Source: Trichoplusia ni
Lineage: Eukaryota; Arthropoda; Insecta; Lepidoptera; Noctuidae
Assembly: GCF_003590095.1 (NCBI RefSeq)
Contig: NC_039483.1
Span: forward strand, 2,790,001-2,854,000
DNA length: 64,000 nucleotides
Direction of reading: 5' to 3'
Shown here: positions 23,701 to 38,700 of the stretch, piece by piece
Numbering within the stretch: position 1 is the stretch's first letter
Layout of the letters: each line of letters begins with the position of its first letter
Made by a program: the position numbers and the translations under genes
Notes under the pieces: model-generated
What the model saw: only the letters and a program-made list of their open reading frames with translations
Told to the model about the DNA's origin: nothing
Databases searched by the model: none

Positions 23701-26700
23701 TGATGGTGGCAATGGCAGAGTCGAGGGCTGAGCCAGCTGCCTCGAAGATGTTGGTCATGTAGAAGAGCACAGCGTTGATGCCACTGAACTGTTGGAAGAA
23801 GACCAGCGCGCACGAGATGTAGAACGCCTTGAAGTTGCTGCCGCGGAACACATCGGCAATCTGTGGATCATGATATATGTTGATATAGAACATTCATAAT
23901 ATGCATAGTCAATAATCGTTTGCGCAGAAAAGGAAATCAAACACAGACTAAAGACGTATTTCAATGAAGGGCTACTTTTAAATCTTAGGTAAAATCATTT
24001 CAAAATTATACTAATTAAATTTGCTGTTTATGAAATTGAACAGCATGTATTTCGGAAGAATTTATGTAGACATCCATTAAAGTAAAATCAAGGTCTAAAC
24101 AATAAATACTTTTTTGTTACTACTCAAACTATTACAGCGAGTATCTCCTCCATATTATTTAAAAGCAAGGGTATGCATTACCGTAGCAGTTTTCTCCATG
24201 GAAGCTGCGACATCGGCTGCCATCTGGTCGATCTCAGCCATGACACCTGCGCGGGAGCGACCGCGGATGGTCGCCAGGCAAGCTGCTGCAGACTCCTTGT
24301 CATCTGTAATGTTAGATACAGGTCTTATAGTATAAACAGAGGAGGAATTGATAATTTCAAGTACATTTTCTTTTGAATTTCCAGTAAAACTTCAAATAGA
24401 CAATCACAGGTGGATCGAAAGTACATATTTTGATTGCTTAAATAGCTAAAGATTCGCAAGTACTTGACTTGACCCGTTGAAGAAATCAAAAAGTAGCAAG
24501 TTAAGTCAATATTCATAATCACCAGCCTATACTAGATCTCCTTACTTTATGTCATTATTCTCCACCTCTTTCCCGTCGCATCCATCTTATTCCTGCTATC
24601 TTATTAATATCGCCTACCCCACCTACATGGACTTTATCAGTTAGGCATACTTCATACAAAATTTAACGAAATGAGATACACACCTCTGCCCAAATAATAG
24701 AAAGGCGATTCGGGCATGAAGAAGAATGTGACACAGAAGACTGCGGTGAAGGCGATACCGACGTAGGCGATGACACCGTAGGACACGAAGGGCCCGATGC
24801 CGTACACCAGCAGGTAACCGAGAGTGATGAACAGCTGCAGGAAGGAACCCAGGGCTCCTCGGGCTTCGTTCTGGAAAGATTAAATAAATGATATTGGAAC
24901 TGTCTCATCTATGGGATGTTTGTTGAACGTAAAGAGAAAGTCAAAGATCTCGATCAAAGAATCAAAGAAAGCACCGATTTTTTTATTTCTTTAAGTGTTT
25001 TCAATCCTTCTGAACAGATGAAATCAGTTGTGGTTGTTGTCATGAATAAAAGAAAGATATCAGAAGTAACCAATGTTGGTGTCATATTTAAATTGTTTCT
25101 ATCAACACATTTGAAGCTAAATTCATAATAAAGTTTCAAGGAAGTGGCCTTTTGTCAGGAGTATCACAATAAAAGTGAGGTAAAATAAACTTACCGTAGA
25201 AATTTCAGCGCAGTACATTGGGGAGATTGTGAACAACATGCCGACAGCCAAACCCCAGAAGATACGACCTCCATAGATCATGCCGACGCTCGAAGCAGCC
25301 GCCATCATGATCCAACCGATGAACAGAGGGATGGCTGTGCTCAGGAGACCCCATTTGCGACCGATCTTGGATGCCGCGAAACCGCCCAAGAAGGGACCTG
25401 TTATAATAGTAAACATTTGAGTCTGAAGGTCTATTCCTATAGTTCAGTTGTACACACTAGTCTTGGTAAGAATTAGTGTTGTTCCTACAAAAGGCATGTT
25501 TACAAGCACCCTTATAACAATAGCCATGTAAGTTGACAATTTTGCTCTCCAATGTGTGTGATAAGATAATATCTGGCAGTCGTCTGGTGAATCAGCATAT
25601 TGAAGTTAAAAGAAATGACTCCCACCGACAAACATTTGTTGGTCTCTTCAAAATACTTGTGCAACATAGGGTTCAAACCCGCAACACGTCGCCTTCAGTG
25701 GCTATAGCGTGGTGGTCTACAACTCAGCAACAAGGTCAGCCAAAAAGTCTTAAAACATTCTGGATGATGGACCTGTGCCTCCAAGCCTCCACGAAAAGGG
25801 ATTATTTACCGAAGATCGCTCCGACTGTGAGCAGTGATCCGATCCATGCCTCCTGATCCTGGGTGATGGGCTCTCCCAGGGGGTTCTCCGTCGTGTTCTG
25901 GTGCAGCTTCAGGTTCACCGGGGACGTCCATCCCATGCAATAGCCTGTAGAGGCTATCGCGATGTTGCCTGAAAACAATCAATTAAAATATGAAGAAATG
26001 TGTTTTATAGAACAAATAAATATATGAAAGCCGAAAATCGATCTCAGTGGCGTGCTCTTGGAGAGGCCTATGTCCAGCAGTGGACTGCGATAGGCTGATG
26101 ATGATGATGATGATGATGATGAAAGGTACACCTAACAGACACACACACCTTTTATTTATTATTTCATTAGGCGCATCTATAAATCCACAACACCAAATAA
26201 ATCGTATCACTATCAAGATTCATCATCGGCCTAGCCTTTTTTCCAACTATATTGGGGTCAGCCTCCAGTCTAACCGGATTCAGCTAAGTACCAGTGTTTT
26301 ACAAGGAGCGTCTGCCTATCTGACCTCCTCAACCCAGTTACCTGGGCAACACGATACCCCTTGGTTAGACTGGATGTCAGACTTTCAAGCTTCTGACTAC
26401 CTGTAACGACTATCAAAGAAGTAGGAATAACAGCCGGGACCCTCAATTTAACGTGCCTTCCGAAACACGGAGGAACTTGTTATGACAAGAATGGTCACCC
26501 ATCTAGGGACCAACCGCGTCAAGCGTAGCTTAACCTGTGATCTATTCACTTATGCGGTTATAGCGTAGCCACGAGCTCAAGAGTAACATAAACTTATTTA
26601 TTAAAAACTTATCTATCTATCTATCACTCTAATCCACTGGTAACAAGTGAATACTAATTAAACTAAAATGTTTGATTAGTAGCTATTAATTTATCGTAAA

Positions 26701-29700
26701 AATACTAATTAAATTTGCACAAGTACCAAAATTTCATCAGAAAATCATACACTTGCACATTCTTTAATTAATTAACTATTATAAGTTTAGATAAGTCTTT
26801 CTTAGCATCCGGATTTCCGCAATCAATCCAATTTTAATCCCCAATTCTTTAATTATAAGTACCTATCAATCAAAATGATCGCATCTTTTACTGATAAAGA
26901 AGGCTTTTCGTATTAATTAAGCTACTTAAAATGACCCTGCCTGCTATACCAGAGATCGTGGGTTCGATTCCCGCCCAGGACAAATGTTTCTGTGATAAGC
27001 GCGATTTTTTTCCCTGTGTCTGAGTGTAATTTATCTTTATTGCGTAGTATTTAGAAATAATATATGTTTATCAGTTGTCTGTTGTACCCATGATACAAGC
27101 CTTGCTTAGTTTGAGCCTAGATGGCGTTGTGCGAAAGTTTTGGAATGTCATATTAATTCCTGAGGACCTCAAGAATCACTTTTTACAATCCCCAACAATA
27201 TTACCAAGACGATCGTAACTTGAAACAGTACATTAAGTTCGTATTAAGATAACTTTTAAAATTAATTTAATTATGTAAACAAGAATCTTTATTTGCCAGA
27301 TATAAATAAAAGTACCTATGGCTTGTGATAAATAGTGAACATAAAAATAATATTTGTTAACTAAAGTAGATAAAAACCATGTGAATTGGCTTAATTAGGT
27401 TCGTAACTTATCTTGGCTTTGAGGAAAATTGTGGAACGTCTAAGGTACCACGTCAGCATTTGTTTAAATATCAATGTGCCACTATTTTTATATTTATATA
27501 ACGTATATTATAATATTAGACTTAATAAAAAGTAGCTAATTATGTTTTCCTTAATTTTTTATATAAAATATATCTCTAATTTTGTTAGCGGAAGAATGTA
27601 TGTTGTAAATTCTGTAGCAATGTTTATTAACGTAAATTAATTAATCTGTAAAATTATCTAAATTACTTTACTTATTATTTGTCTTAAAAAATCGGTCAAG
27701 GTTTGAGAATAAAAATGAATATCTTCTAATATATAAAATTCCCGTGTCACGATGTTAGTTACCGTACTCCTCAGAAACGGCATAACCGATTTTTACCAAA
27801 TTTTATATTCGTATTCAGTAGGTCTGAGAATCGACTAACATCTATTTTTCATACCCCTAAGTGTTACTCACTACACTACCCTAAGGGTTGCTCACACTAA
27901 AAAATATATTTTTTTTAGGATGAAATTTTTTGTTTTCATTTTTTTATAATGTGGAATTAAAAAATACATAAAACTAGAAATAGTTTATCAGGCAAAACAA
28001 CGTTTGCTGGGTCAGCTAGTAATTAATAAAATTACGCGTTTTCCATTTCCTTATAAGGGTTTCCCCCTATAAGGAAAACGCGAAATTGTATACTAAAAAA
28101 TAATTTCAAGTTAAACTCTTAAGTGAGCTTAAATAAAATAAATACAGACAAAGACCAACACCCCGTATCTAATAAAAACTTCCACATTTGAAGTTCCACG
28201 TCGATATTTGCTTGATACGTGTAATTAAGATAAAATGTATTATTTTTAGTTGACAACGCTCATTAAATAAAACAATTAAAATCCTTAATTATATAGATAG
28301 TGTACTAAGCTAAATTACTATAAACATTTCGTATTTACTTGTTGATACCAGTAGTCTAGGTAATAAAACAATTGTCTACAGCTGATGTAATTTTGTATAA
28401 GGATAAACTTTTATTAACAAATTATATATTTAATCTTTAAAATGTAAATTATCCAAGTCTCGTCGTGGCAAATTCTACGTGTCTCCACTTGTTATTGACA
28501 CTTAACATTGGTAAGATACATGGTGTTATCTTTATACAATTTTAAATTTTGTAGTTCGAGGGTTTCGCTGAATTCGATTTTTAAACAGAAATGAAAAATT
28601 AAACTAACATACTGGGGCAGATTTTCCAACGACATTTTTGTTTTCGTTATTGTTGGAAGGATGTGGGGATTGGGGATTTGCCCAGCATTGGGATACGAGA
28701 CTAGATAAACATCTTTTTATATAATTACACAGCATTTTTTTTAAAGAATATGTGGCACTTTTATGTATACACATGGCTAAGAGCTCTTCTTTTCTCGAGC
28801 TTACTTTCCATACGTATCGAATGATCATTATAAAAAGGGGTTAAACTCAAACAAACATTCGATTGCAGTCAATTGTTATTTGACGGTATGGACACAAGAA
28901 TGAAATGCGTGGAATAAAACTGAATGGGTTTACAGAGGCGAACCCAGTATTTGTGAAGGGCGTAAGTCTATTTACAGCATTGTCTGGAAGTGTTATTACT
29001 GTATGAACGAACAATATTGTCTATATTTGTAAGGTATAGAAGATTTTAATTATAACTTAGCAAACTAACATGTGTTGAGTGGGAATCGAAGCCACGATCT
29101 TCGGAAGGAGCAGTCGGGAACAATAACTACTAGACCAATAGAATAGTTGAAATTGATGCTCAAGATAAAGTTTTTCAATTGACTTTTCGCGGATTTCATA
29201 AAATTTGTCATAAACTAGTTTAGGAACTTGGATATTTACATTTCTTCTGCCTCCTCTAGATTTAAAATTGGGTTCAAAAGTAGTCGGAAACTTCAGCATT
29301 TTTTATTTAATTCAATAATTATTTACTTTCTGTCAAATTTTCGGTCGGACCGAGCTTGTTTCGTTCGATAATTTCTACTTCATCAAGTCTTCAGTACATA
29401 TGCTTACAAATCTAAACTAACCAAGGTCGATATATATTCTAAAGCCCTTGCGATTTTAATTACGCCACATTTTATCTTTTGCGGTCAAATTGATAATAGA
29501 CAATACTATCAGATACAACGTTCTTGTTATAAATACTTGTTAAAATGACCTTATTGTTTCATTTGCACTTCTTATAATAGAAATGTTTGACAAGATAACG
29601 TATTCTACGTACATAAGGTCACATTACTATTTCAAGATCGGTCAATTCGAGGAGAAATTACGAAAATAAATTTGACTTTTGAAAGAGTTCATTAGCTTTG

Positions 29701-32700
29701 AGTTCTTTACGCAAATATACTTTATTAAAACTATGAGTAACGTTTGTTGACATAAAGGCTTGTCTCAATCTGAAGTCAAACCTAGAGGACGTCACTGACG
29801 GCAGTATTTGACCTGGTGAGACCCGGTTAAATATGTCAAGTCAAATATATAAATGAAATTTGAGAAAGTGATATTTTTGACAGCTTTTCCGTTTTCATCC
29901 TACCGCCAAAGTGAATAAGCTTTTTCAATTAAAAGAACTGTAATATTAATGAACAAACTAGATTAATTAACTCTCGTTTGTGAAAAAAAAATGCGTGCGT
30001 ACAAAGTACACATGTAAGAAGTGAAACTTCTTTGGCGAACTAATTTATAAATCTTGTTTATATTTATACAAATCTAAAACTTTAGATTTCCGAGACTAAG
30101 AGGAAGGGAAAAAGGAAGATAAGTTAGGAATTTAACTGTCATTAAAATGCAAATTTAAGAAAACTCGTTCGTAGCGACACCGTGGGCACGTCAGCACGTC
30201 AGCATGATATACATAGATGAGAATGATACAAGACAAGACACAATTCTCCGAGGGCTAACTGCAATCCAATCCCTGAAATGTATGTAACCAAGTCAAATCA
30301 AAGTCATGCCGAAATTAAGAAATGTAATATAATTTCCATACACTTGAAGTTTTCCATTCGTGACGATACGATGGAACATACCCGGACCGTCGGATGGTCA
30401 TTCAAAAATATTGACAACATCCCTATTTCGATACTAATTGTCTAATAGTTCGTTGGCATGGGCACATTGTTATGAAATGACTGATATAAATGATTGAGGG
30501 ATTACGTCAAAGGTATGCAGCGTCTTCCTGTCTACAACGAGATGAACTACGATTGTCTGCCAAGTGTACGAGTAGACAGTATTGAAATATCAAGTCTAAT
30601 ATGGATGTTTTGTCACACGTGCTTATTCTCGGCACACTGATTTTGAAACATCATTATTAAATTGAGAATGTAGAGTTTTAATACGGGTTCAAGAAAGCTG
30701 AAATTTTGTAATATATATGCATATAAAAAAGGTAATAAAATAAAAATTAAGATGGGAAAACTTATTTATTTTATCGTTTCATCCGAGCTAGGTTACAATT
30801 CGACACTCGTTAAATGATGGACAACGCACTTATCTATGAAAATGACCGGCGTAGTACTCAATAAGTGACGTAGCTATACGAAACGTCATTCTCATACAAT
30901 TGATCGAGTTCTACCAAGCGATTATGATTAAAACTTCAAAATTTGTAAAGTGCTAAGAAACACAAATTATATTTCACAAAAATAATTAAGAAAAAACAAT
31001 TACTTGAGATAATCTACAGGAAAATAGACCAATGCACCAATAGGTACTGATCATGGGACCATGCCGCCCCATGCCGTGGGTAAACCAAGACGTCAACACG
31101 ATACAACACAAGTAAAGTGACTGTTTTATAAACACGTTATTGTAAATACGTAACAACTGTTATTGTGTATAACAACGAGCTTGTTTTTCATAACTCACTC
31201 GCCGCACCACAATATGTATGACCGTGCTATTATTATTCAACGCGATTCATAACTAGGGGTGTGGCGATACATCCGTATTTATTAATTGTCTTATTCAGAT
31301 TTGATAGCCACATCCGAGATAATATAAACATTTAAAATCTTTTTTATTTTTTATTTTCTTGCTTAAATATTTAGTAATTTTGTTTGTTTTTTTTTTTAAT
31401 AAATATTTATTCTGGTATGTAAATGATTGATTCGTGTTATAAATAATTAAGGTTTCATTGAATAAGGTCAGTCAAATTACCCCAAAAATGTTTAAAAGTT
31501 AGTTAGATTTTAAGAGGCGAAACAAAAATACAGTAGAAACAGCGTAAGAACAGTTAGATGAGCTTAAAATTAAGATATTCTATACATGGCCTTTTAGCTC
31601 AGCCCAATATTATAATTAAAATTGGCCGTTTTTATAATTACAGATCAGTGGACATCCCTGCTACGCACCTGTGACGCGCAAAACTATCATTATCTAATAG
31701 AAATATGTATCCGCATCCTCTCGTACAAACCTGGGCTAAATTTAGTCTAACACTAACTCCTGGTATTTGGATGGAGTTCACACACATGTCCAAATAAACG
31801 GAACGGATAAATGAGTGATAAAGACCACCACGTCAAGTCAAATGATTCAAGAATTCTTAAGAGTCTGATCCCCGATTAGGACAAGCATTTGTATGATCCA
31901 CGAATGCTTGTTCCGAGTCTGGGTGTCTTTGTGCATGTGACGTTAATGTTTGTGAAAGCCCTCGAGACTGGGATTAAAAAAAAGTAAGATATAATTTTGA
32001 GAATATCCACTTATGATCCAATATGCTACAATATGTCCAAATAGGCTACAATTGCTTTTTCCTTAGCCTAAACCTTAAAACATCGCGATTAAGACTTGCA
32101 TTTGACCCGTTTTGTGAACTATCAAAATTCTTGTCAAACAATTGGCTTGCAATATACATACTTAGCATTACCGGGGTTTTCACAAAACACACAAATGTGT
32201 GGGGTCCGTATCTCCCTACGATAGACGTGCCACCAGATAAGATAGTGCAGTTGTTGCTGCATCATGATTGAATAATCTGTCTTCGTCTCGATTCGTCTCA
32301 AAAGTGTGACATTACTGATAAATATAGATTGCGGTCAAACATATTGAGAGTAAACTGCAAAATCGATGTAATTGTACATCGAATAAGGAAATAAGTCTTA
32401 TAACTTTTGCCCGTTGCCTATCTGTCTGACTACCGAACCCCGATTGCGGGACTGTTATATTTCTTTCTCTTTTTTTCTCTTTCTATTTCTGATCTACAGC
32501 TAGGTCCTGATTCTGAGTGTCTTTGTTCATGTGACTCAAAAGTTGGCGAACCTCAATGACACAAGGATTAAATTCTTAGCGAGGACGTTTTATTTTATTT
32601 TTAAGGTAGAAGATTGCTTTTTCTCCATGTGTGTACACAGGCAGACACACAGGCGGGGATATTTTTATATTTCATTTCTTGAACGTATTCTAAATCATAT

Positions 32701-35700
32701 CGTATGACCTAGATTCACAAGTTCATCAGGAGGCAGTATCTTATAGGAAAACTTTAGCAGAAAATATTGTTTCTCAATACGGAACTCTCAGTAAGCTATT
32801 CCGACTCGTACTTGCCGGTTTTTCTTATCAATTTTACAGATAATAATCTACCTTAGCTCTCAAGATTATAGGACCTCGTAGACAGTGGCTTTGTACATGT
32901 TAACGATGAGAAGGCCTAATTTGTGAAAATGTTATTTCATCTTGATAAGTCACTTAAATTTATATTTCAACGATGTCATCCACGGTAAAAAATGGTTTAA
33001 AAGATTGTCTAGGGGGTCTATTTTACTAATATTAAGGACACAAAAGTTTGTGGCACATGAACGTTGTAGGGTTAAGTACCCAAAGGGTAAACTCGGAATT
33101 GTATTGCTGAGGCATCGCTGTCTGTCCGTTTGTACGTCCGTTGGTCATTAAGCTGTATTTCATGTAACGTTTTATCTAGACAGTTGAAATGTTAAACAGA
33201 TGATGTATTTATGTTGCCGCTATAACAACAAATACTAAACTGTGGTTATTAATGGACCCTTCTTTTTTTGAAACCCATACTTTTGACTCGCTTTTAGCCG
33301 GTTATTACTATATTCCGTCTAAGCTTCAGATTTTGTATGTAATTAATTTTACTGTTGACCATCTACAGTGGACAATAAAGAATATTCTATTAGATAACGC
33401 TCTACAAATAACTGAAATCCACGCTAGTGATACTATAGATACATATGACTATTATAATATGGCTCATGAGTACCTAGCCTAATTTATTATTGTCAAAATG
33501 AGATAGGTTGTACTATATAGAGGAAATGCATCCGCTGCAAAAGTGATGAGTCATTAGAAATTTTCTCACGATGACAAATCTTTTCATTATACTCTCCATT
33601 CATACAATATCGTATTCTGTATGTGTGTTATTGTTAATGCATTTACATCCATTATAGAGTATGAATATACATAAGGCTTTTATTTATTTATTTGTTTAAT
33701 ACTTCTCACACAAATAATAATAATGGCGGACTTAATGCTAGAGCATTCTCTAACAGTGAAACAAGGGGTGGTGTAGAAAAAAAAGTAGGTGTATTTACAA
33801 TTTTCAAGTAAATTAATGCAGGCACAGCAATTATCATTTAAATTAAACGTATTCAGAAAATAGGAGTAAACTACTTCCCAATTTTCTTTCAATGGAAGTT
33901 CATATTTGCAAAACGGTTAAACGTTTCAAGTTTCATTTTAAGCATTCGTTGATCTTGTCCGTCGTGGGAATTGAAGCCGCGAAACTTGCCCATGGCGCAC
34001 ATTGGGGCTGGCGTGGTGACCTCAACCAGGCCACCCGTGCAGTCAATTCCCGCTTCTTTTTAATATTTAATGCAATAATAGACACTTCAATATTCCCAAT
34101 TAAATTCAAAAGACGTTAAAAACAAAAGAATTGACGCATTTTCTATATTTACTTTTATATTGATGCTACACTGCAGTTCGCTCCTATTGTCCGAACAGAC
34201 TAACTCTACAGACATACAATACACGGTTTCTAGATCACGCTAATGGTGTTTAGGGATTTCATGTGCCGTTCGAAATAGCCCGTCTAAGCCATTCAGATCT
34301 ATCCATCAGCGCGCGGCTATTAAGCTATATCAACATAATATATCTGAACATTAGTTAGATATCTCTGGTGCTGCCGTATCTTTGAGTAACTTTCCGTAAT
34401 GTTTGAGGAATAAAGGAACCCTTTTTTCTATAGGATGTTTTGCAGCATTAAATTCGCTAAGTGTGATTTGTGATTACTAATAACAGCTTCCTATTGTTGT
34501 TTTTATTTTCCGGTTGAATCTCTAATGACTTCAACCCACGTCAAGGGCACGGCGTGGATATATGTCAGATATCCAATAACCAAAATGACTAAGGGCCCCT
34601 TTTCCTGCTCAAGCCAAAGGGAATCACGGGATCGCTCGCGCATGCTTTTTGCGACTTTAGCTGTCCTAGTCAAACAAGGTCTCGCTTTTGCTGAACTCTT
34701 GGATATATTATTGTGTACTACTCCACCACTCTACGGCTAAAAATGTTTCTAGTAAGATATAAATACTGATGTACAAATAACAACTTTGTTTCCCAACTAT
34801 CATTTCACGAGAAAAAAATCATCTAACCTGTACTGAGACAATTACAGATCATAACTTTGCAAACGTAATGAGAATCTGTCAAGTCTTTGACACTTCCTAG
34901 TTTTTTGAAGTCAGTTGTGTCTCAGGACGATGTTTCCGAAGGTCCATCCACTATTTATGGACGACAGAGCTGTCATGACAATAGAACAATTACAACATTA
35001 TTATTGTTTGAGAACGAACAAGTATTTAATGGGTCTATTTAATCTGTGCTCCCGGTAGTGAGTGTGTACTGTGATTTAATTCTGATTTTTATTTACTATC
35101 TTTAACTAGGTGTTCTAGTTATTTCACAAATTATGCATTTATTTAGTAAATTTGATACCCTAATTTTGAAGGAAGACTCAAAAATGATCATTATACAATT
35201 TGCCTTAGAAAAAGGCAAGGCAAGTTAAACTTCGGGACTGGATTTAAACATAAGCTTAACCCATATAAAACAGATAGTGGGACACAGGTTGAAGAAGATA
35301 ATTATATTGTTTGAACAACTGTAACATGCAACCTTTATATAACAACTGATCCTAAATCGACGAAAGTTTTATGGGACCAAATGACAGCTACTTCACGTTA
35401 AATGAAAAGAAAAGCAACGAAATCGGTTCGCCCAGCCCGAGGCTCTGAGGTAACAAACAAAAAATCAGACAAACTGAGATTATCCTTCTATTAGAAGTCG
35501 ATTGAAAAATAGAGCCTATTTAAGAAACCACTTCTTAGCAATGCTTCTTGAAAACCTTTCGAGATTTTCAGTCACGTGATAACATATTTCACAAGATCAG
35601 ACATGAAACAGATTAGAAATAATACTATGACACATGCTTTCAAAGATACATTTTCGCTGCATCTAATCTCATCGGAGGACAGATTAGATAGCTCTATATA

Positions 35701-38700
35701 TAAAGGTATTGATTGCAGTGCCTAAGTGTGTGCAAATATAGGTGCACTACGCATTGTCATGATCTGTTAGAAAGGCAATCTGACATGCACGAAGCCGGTC
35801 ACATAGGTTTTTAGTTAATTTTTGATAAATGGAGTGCTTTGTCTTTTTATATTTTCAATATCAGATGTTTTGGAAACGCCCTTACAACGAATTTGAGCTG
35901 CGATCGTACTTTAAATTTGAACGGCTGAAGATGTACTTTAAAACTTGGATTGGAAATTGTTGCCACCTAAGGTCCTGTAACATTAAGATATCTGAAAAAA
36001 AATCGTACCTAAGGTTGTGTAACTTAAAGATTATTTTTCTCTAGTATTCAGAGGCTGGGACCTACAATACTGACTGAATGGGGAGGGGGCTACATTTATT
36101 ATTTTTGTGACAGCAGAAAACACATTTTCTGTGAAAATTTTGACATCCTAGCTATCACGATTCATGAGACACGGCCGGTCTGACAGTCGGATGGATAGAC
36201 AGAGCAGCAGGGTCTTAATAGGGTCTTGTGCCTTCTGAATACGGAACCCTAAAATGCGGTTTCACGTAGTAATAAGTACTGTGAAAACAAGATAACTATC
36301 GTTCGGTGCTCACTATTATAATAATAACTAATTTCCTAGTCGTCGTAATGACAGTGTTTACGTCTGTCACATGTTTGCAATGTATTTATCATTAAGCTTG
36401 CATACTAAAGGAGCCGGCAGAGATGTTTATTATTCGTATCGTAGCCAAAACGATATTTTAATATGTATTAATATGAGCGTTTTATGTATCGGTTGCCTGG
36501 TGTGAAAGATGTAGCATTTAGATATAATGATTCATAAAAATTATCAGAGAAATATTTATTTTCTCTTGAATTATTATTTTCCTATAAACTTTATCATTTT
36601 TATTTAAAAGAGATACACAAATAAAACGTTTTCTCCTCGGGACGTAATACTAATATTTTAAATGCGAAAATAAGTCTGTCTGTCTCACTTTCACGCCCAA
36701 ACTGTTGAACCGATTGTAATGAAATTTGGTACATACATAGTCTAAAGCCTGAGAAAGGACATAGGCTTCTTTTTGACTGAAAAAGAGAGTTGCTAGAGGT
36801 GGTAATTTGGGGTCGAATACCACATGAAACTATTTTTTTGGAACGAACTATGGCTTTGAAATGTGTGCGTCGCGGTTTTTGGACGTTTTGATTTTAAAGG
36901 AGGGGTAATGGAGAGGGTTCAAGGCTTAATTATATCACAGGATTCCCACGGAAACGAAAACCACCGCGCTCTGTAAACTGAAGTCCACGCGAACGGAGTC
37001 GCGGGCAACAGCTAGTGTTAGCTAGGGTCCATAACATTGTACCTAGCTTTAAGCCTTTTGTAACATTATGGAATGCAAATAAATATATGAATATGAATAT
37101 AACATAATATTCCACAACTTTCACACAAATGTAAAGATTAGAACATTAAGGAAACAAAAATACATCCGAATTGAAGTAAACTCTTTTTGAAAAGCCCAAG
37201 GATTTCCTCTCATTATTAAAAAATTAAATAAAAATAAATACTTTTAGACTACACTATCACACATTTAATACGTATATCTACATATATAAATAATAAAAAT
37301 ACGCATATACATATTATATGAAATATCTTAATAATAGCGTATTCAGATAGGCTGATAAAACTCAAGTTTTATGAACGTTTAAGCTTTTATGAAGATACAA
37401 GGTTTACGTATTTTATAATCCCAGTAGGAGATAACACGGTTGTGATAAGTTTTAAATGAATTTTAGATGAGCTAGATATTAGCAAGGCCGTGGTCTCAAT
37501 GATCATTATTCTGCCATCATACCCCTGCCCTTACCACAATTATTTTATTTGTGGTCGGCCATATCGTCTTTTACACAATCCATCCATCGTTTCTTTGGTT
37601 GTCCTCTTCCCCTATATCCATCCACATCCATGCTCGACCCCTTCCTTACCACATGATTCTCACTCCTCGGCATAACATGCCCATACCAAGACAGCCGGTT
37701 GCCACGTAGTTTTTCTCTACCCGGTGCGACTCGGGTAGTGTTTATAGGCCTGTTATTTTTATTAAGACGATTATTTATAATGTTTGAAAAGTCTTCTGTA
37801 TTAACCGAGAGCTTTAGTAATATGTATAAACATGAATAATCCTACAAGCTGTGTCTCCGTCTTATTGTGCTTACACCTTGCATTACTGAGGGTCTAACGC
37901 TACGTCTCAAAGTAATTGCAGTTAAAGAAGAGAGAAGCCGCTCTACGCCTTGTATAGCGCTGTCCGGCTTCCACAATTCAACTTTTTTATTAATTCCATT
38001 TTTTAATTTACATTATTTACTTTTCAAATGAACGCTTTGACCTTTTTACTAAGTTTATGGATTGGATAACCTTTTTTATTGGAGTTTACAGGGTCCACGA
38101 TAATCTTTGTTACCCTCTTATCTATGCTTTAGAGGTCATCATTATGTAACTAGAAATATGGAAATTGCTTTACTGTTAAATAAAATATTATGGGACAATT
38201 TTTTACTTTTAGGGATTGTTCAAATTCCAGGATAAAATATCAAAGTAATTTACGTATTTTATGTAGGTATAATATGTTAAGTACTCATTATCATTTAGAA
38301 AAAATATGCACGCTGTATAAATTTAATCCTCGTTTTGCGAACTTTCACAAACATTCAAGTCATGTGCAAAAATACACTCGGAATAAGCGTGTGCGGATAA
38401 CACAAATGCTTGTCCTTCGCGGGAATCGAACCCAAACACGTCACGTGGTTTGGCGTAGTGACCTATACCACTCGAATCTCCGTGCACTCAAGTCATGTCA
38501 TGTCATAACTTTGACATTAACGTATCAATTCCAATTAAATCGATTTATTTGTGGTAATTAATCAGCAGGTATTACTTAATTAAGATAATGTATCCATTTC
38601 GCGATGTTCTATCACCTCCCTTTACAACAAATCGCAAAGTTGTTGACATAATTTACATTTTACGTAGCAGTGTGATAACCTCACTTTATCTGCCGCCATT

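Noticed and set aside
26047..26406. 119-codon plus-strand frame
   Set aside because: It is built from a (GAT)n run and an interspersed repeat found elsewhere in the window.
33252..33482. 76-codon plus-strand frame
   Set aside because: Low-complexity AT-rich composition, no domain, no splice signals that would join it to a gene, inside a long intron.
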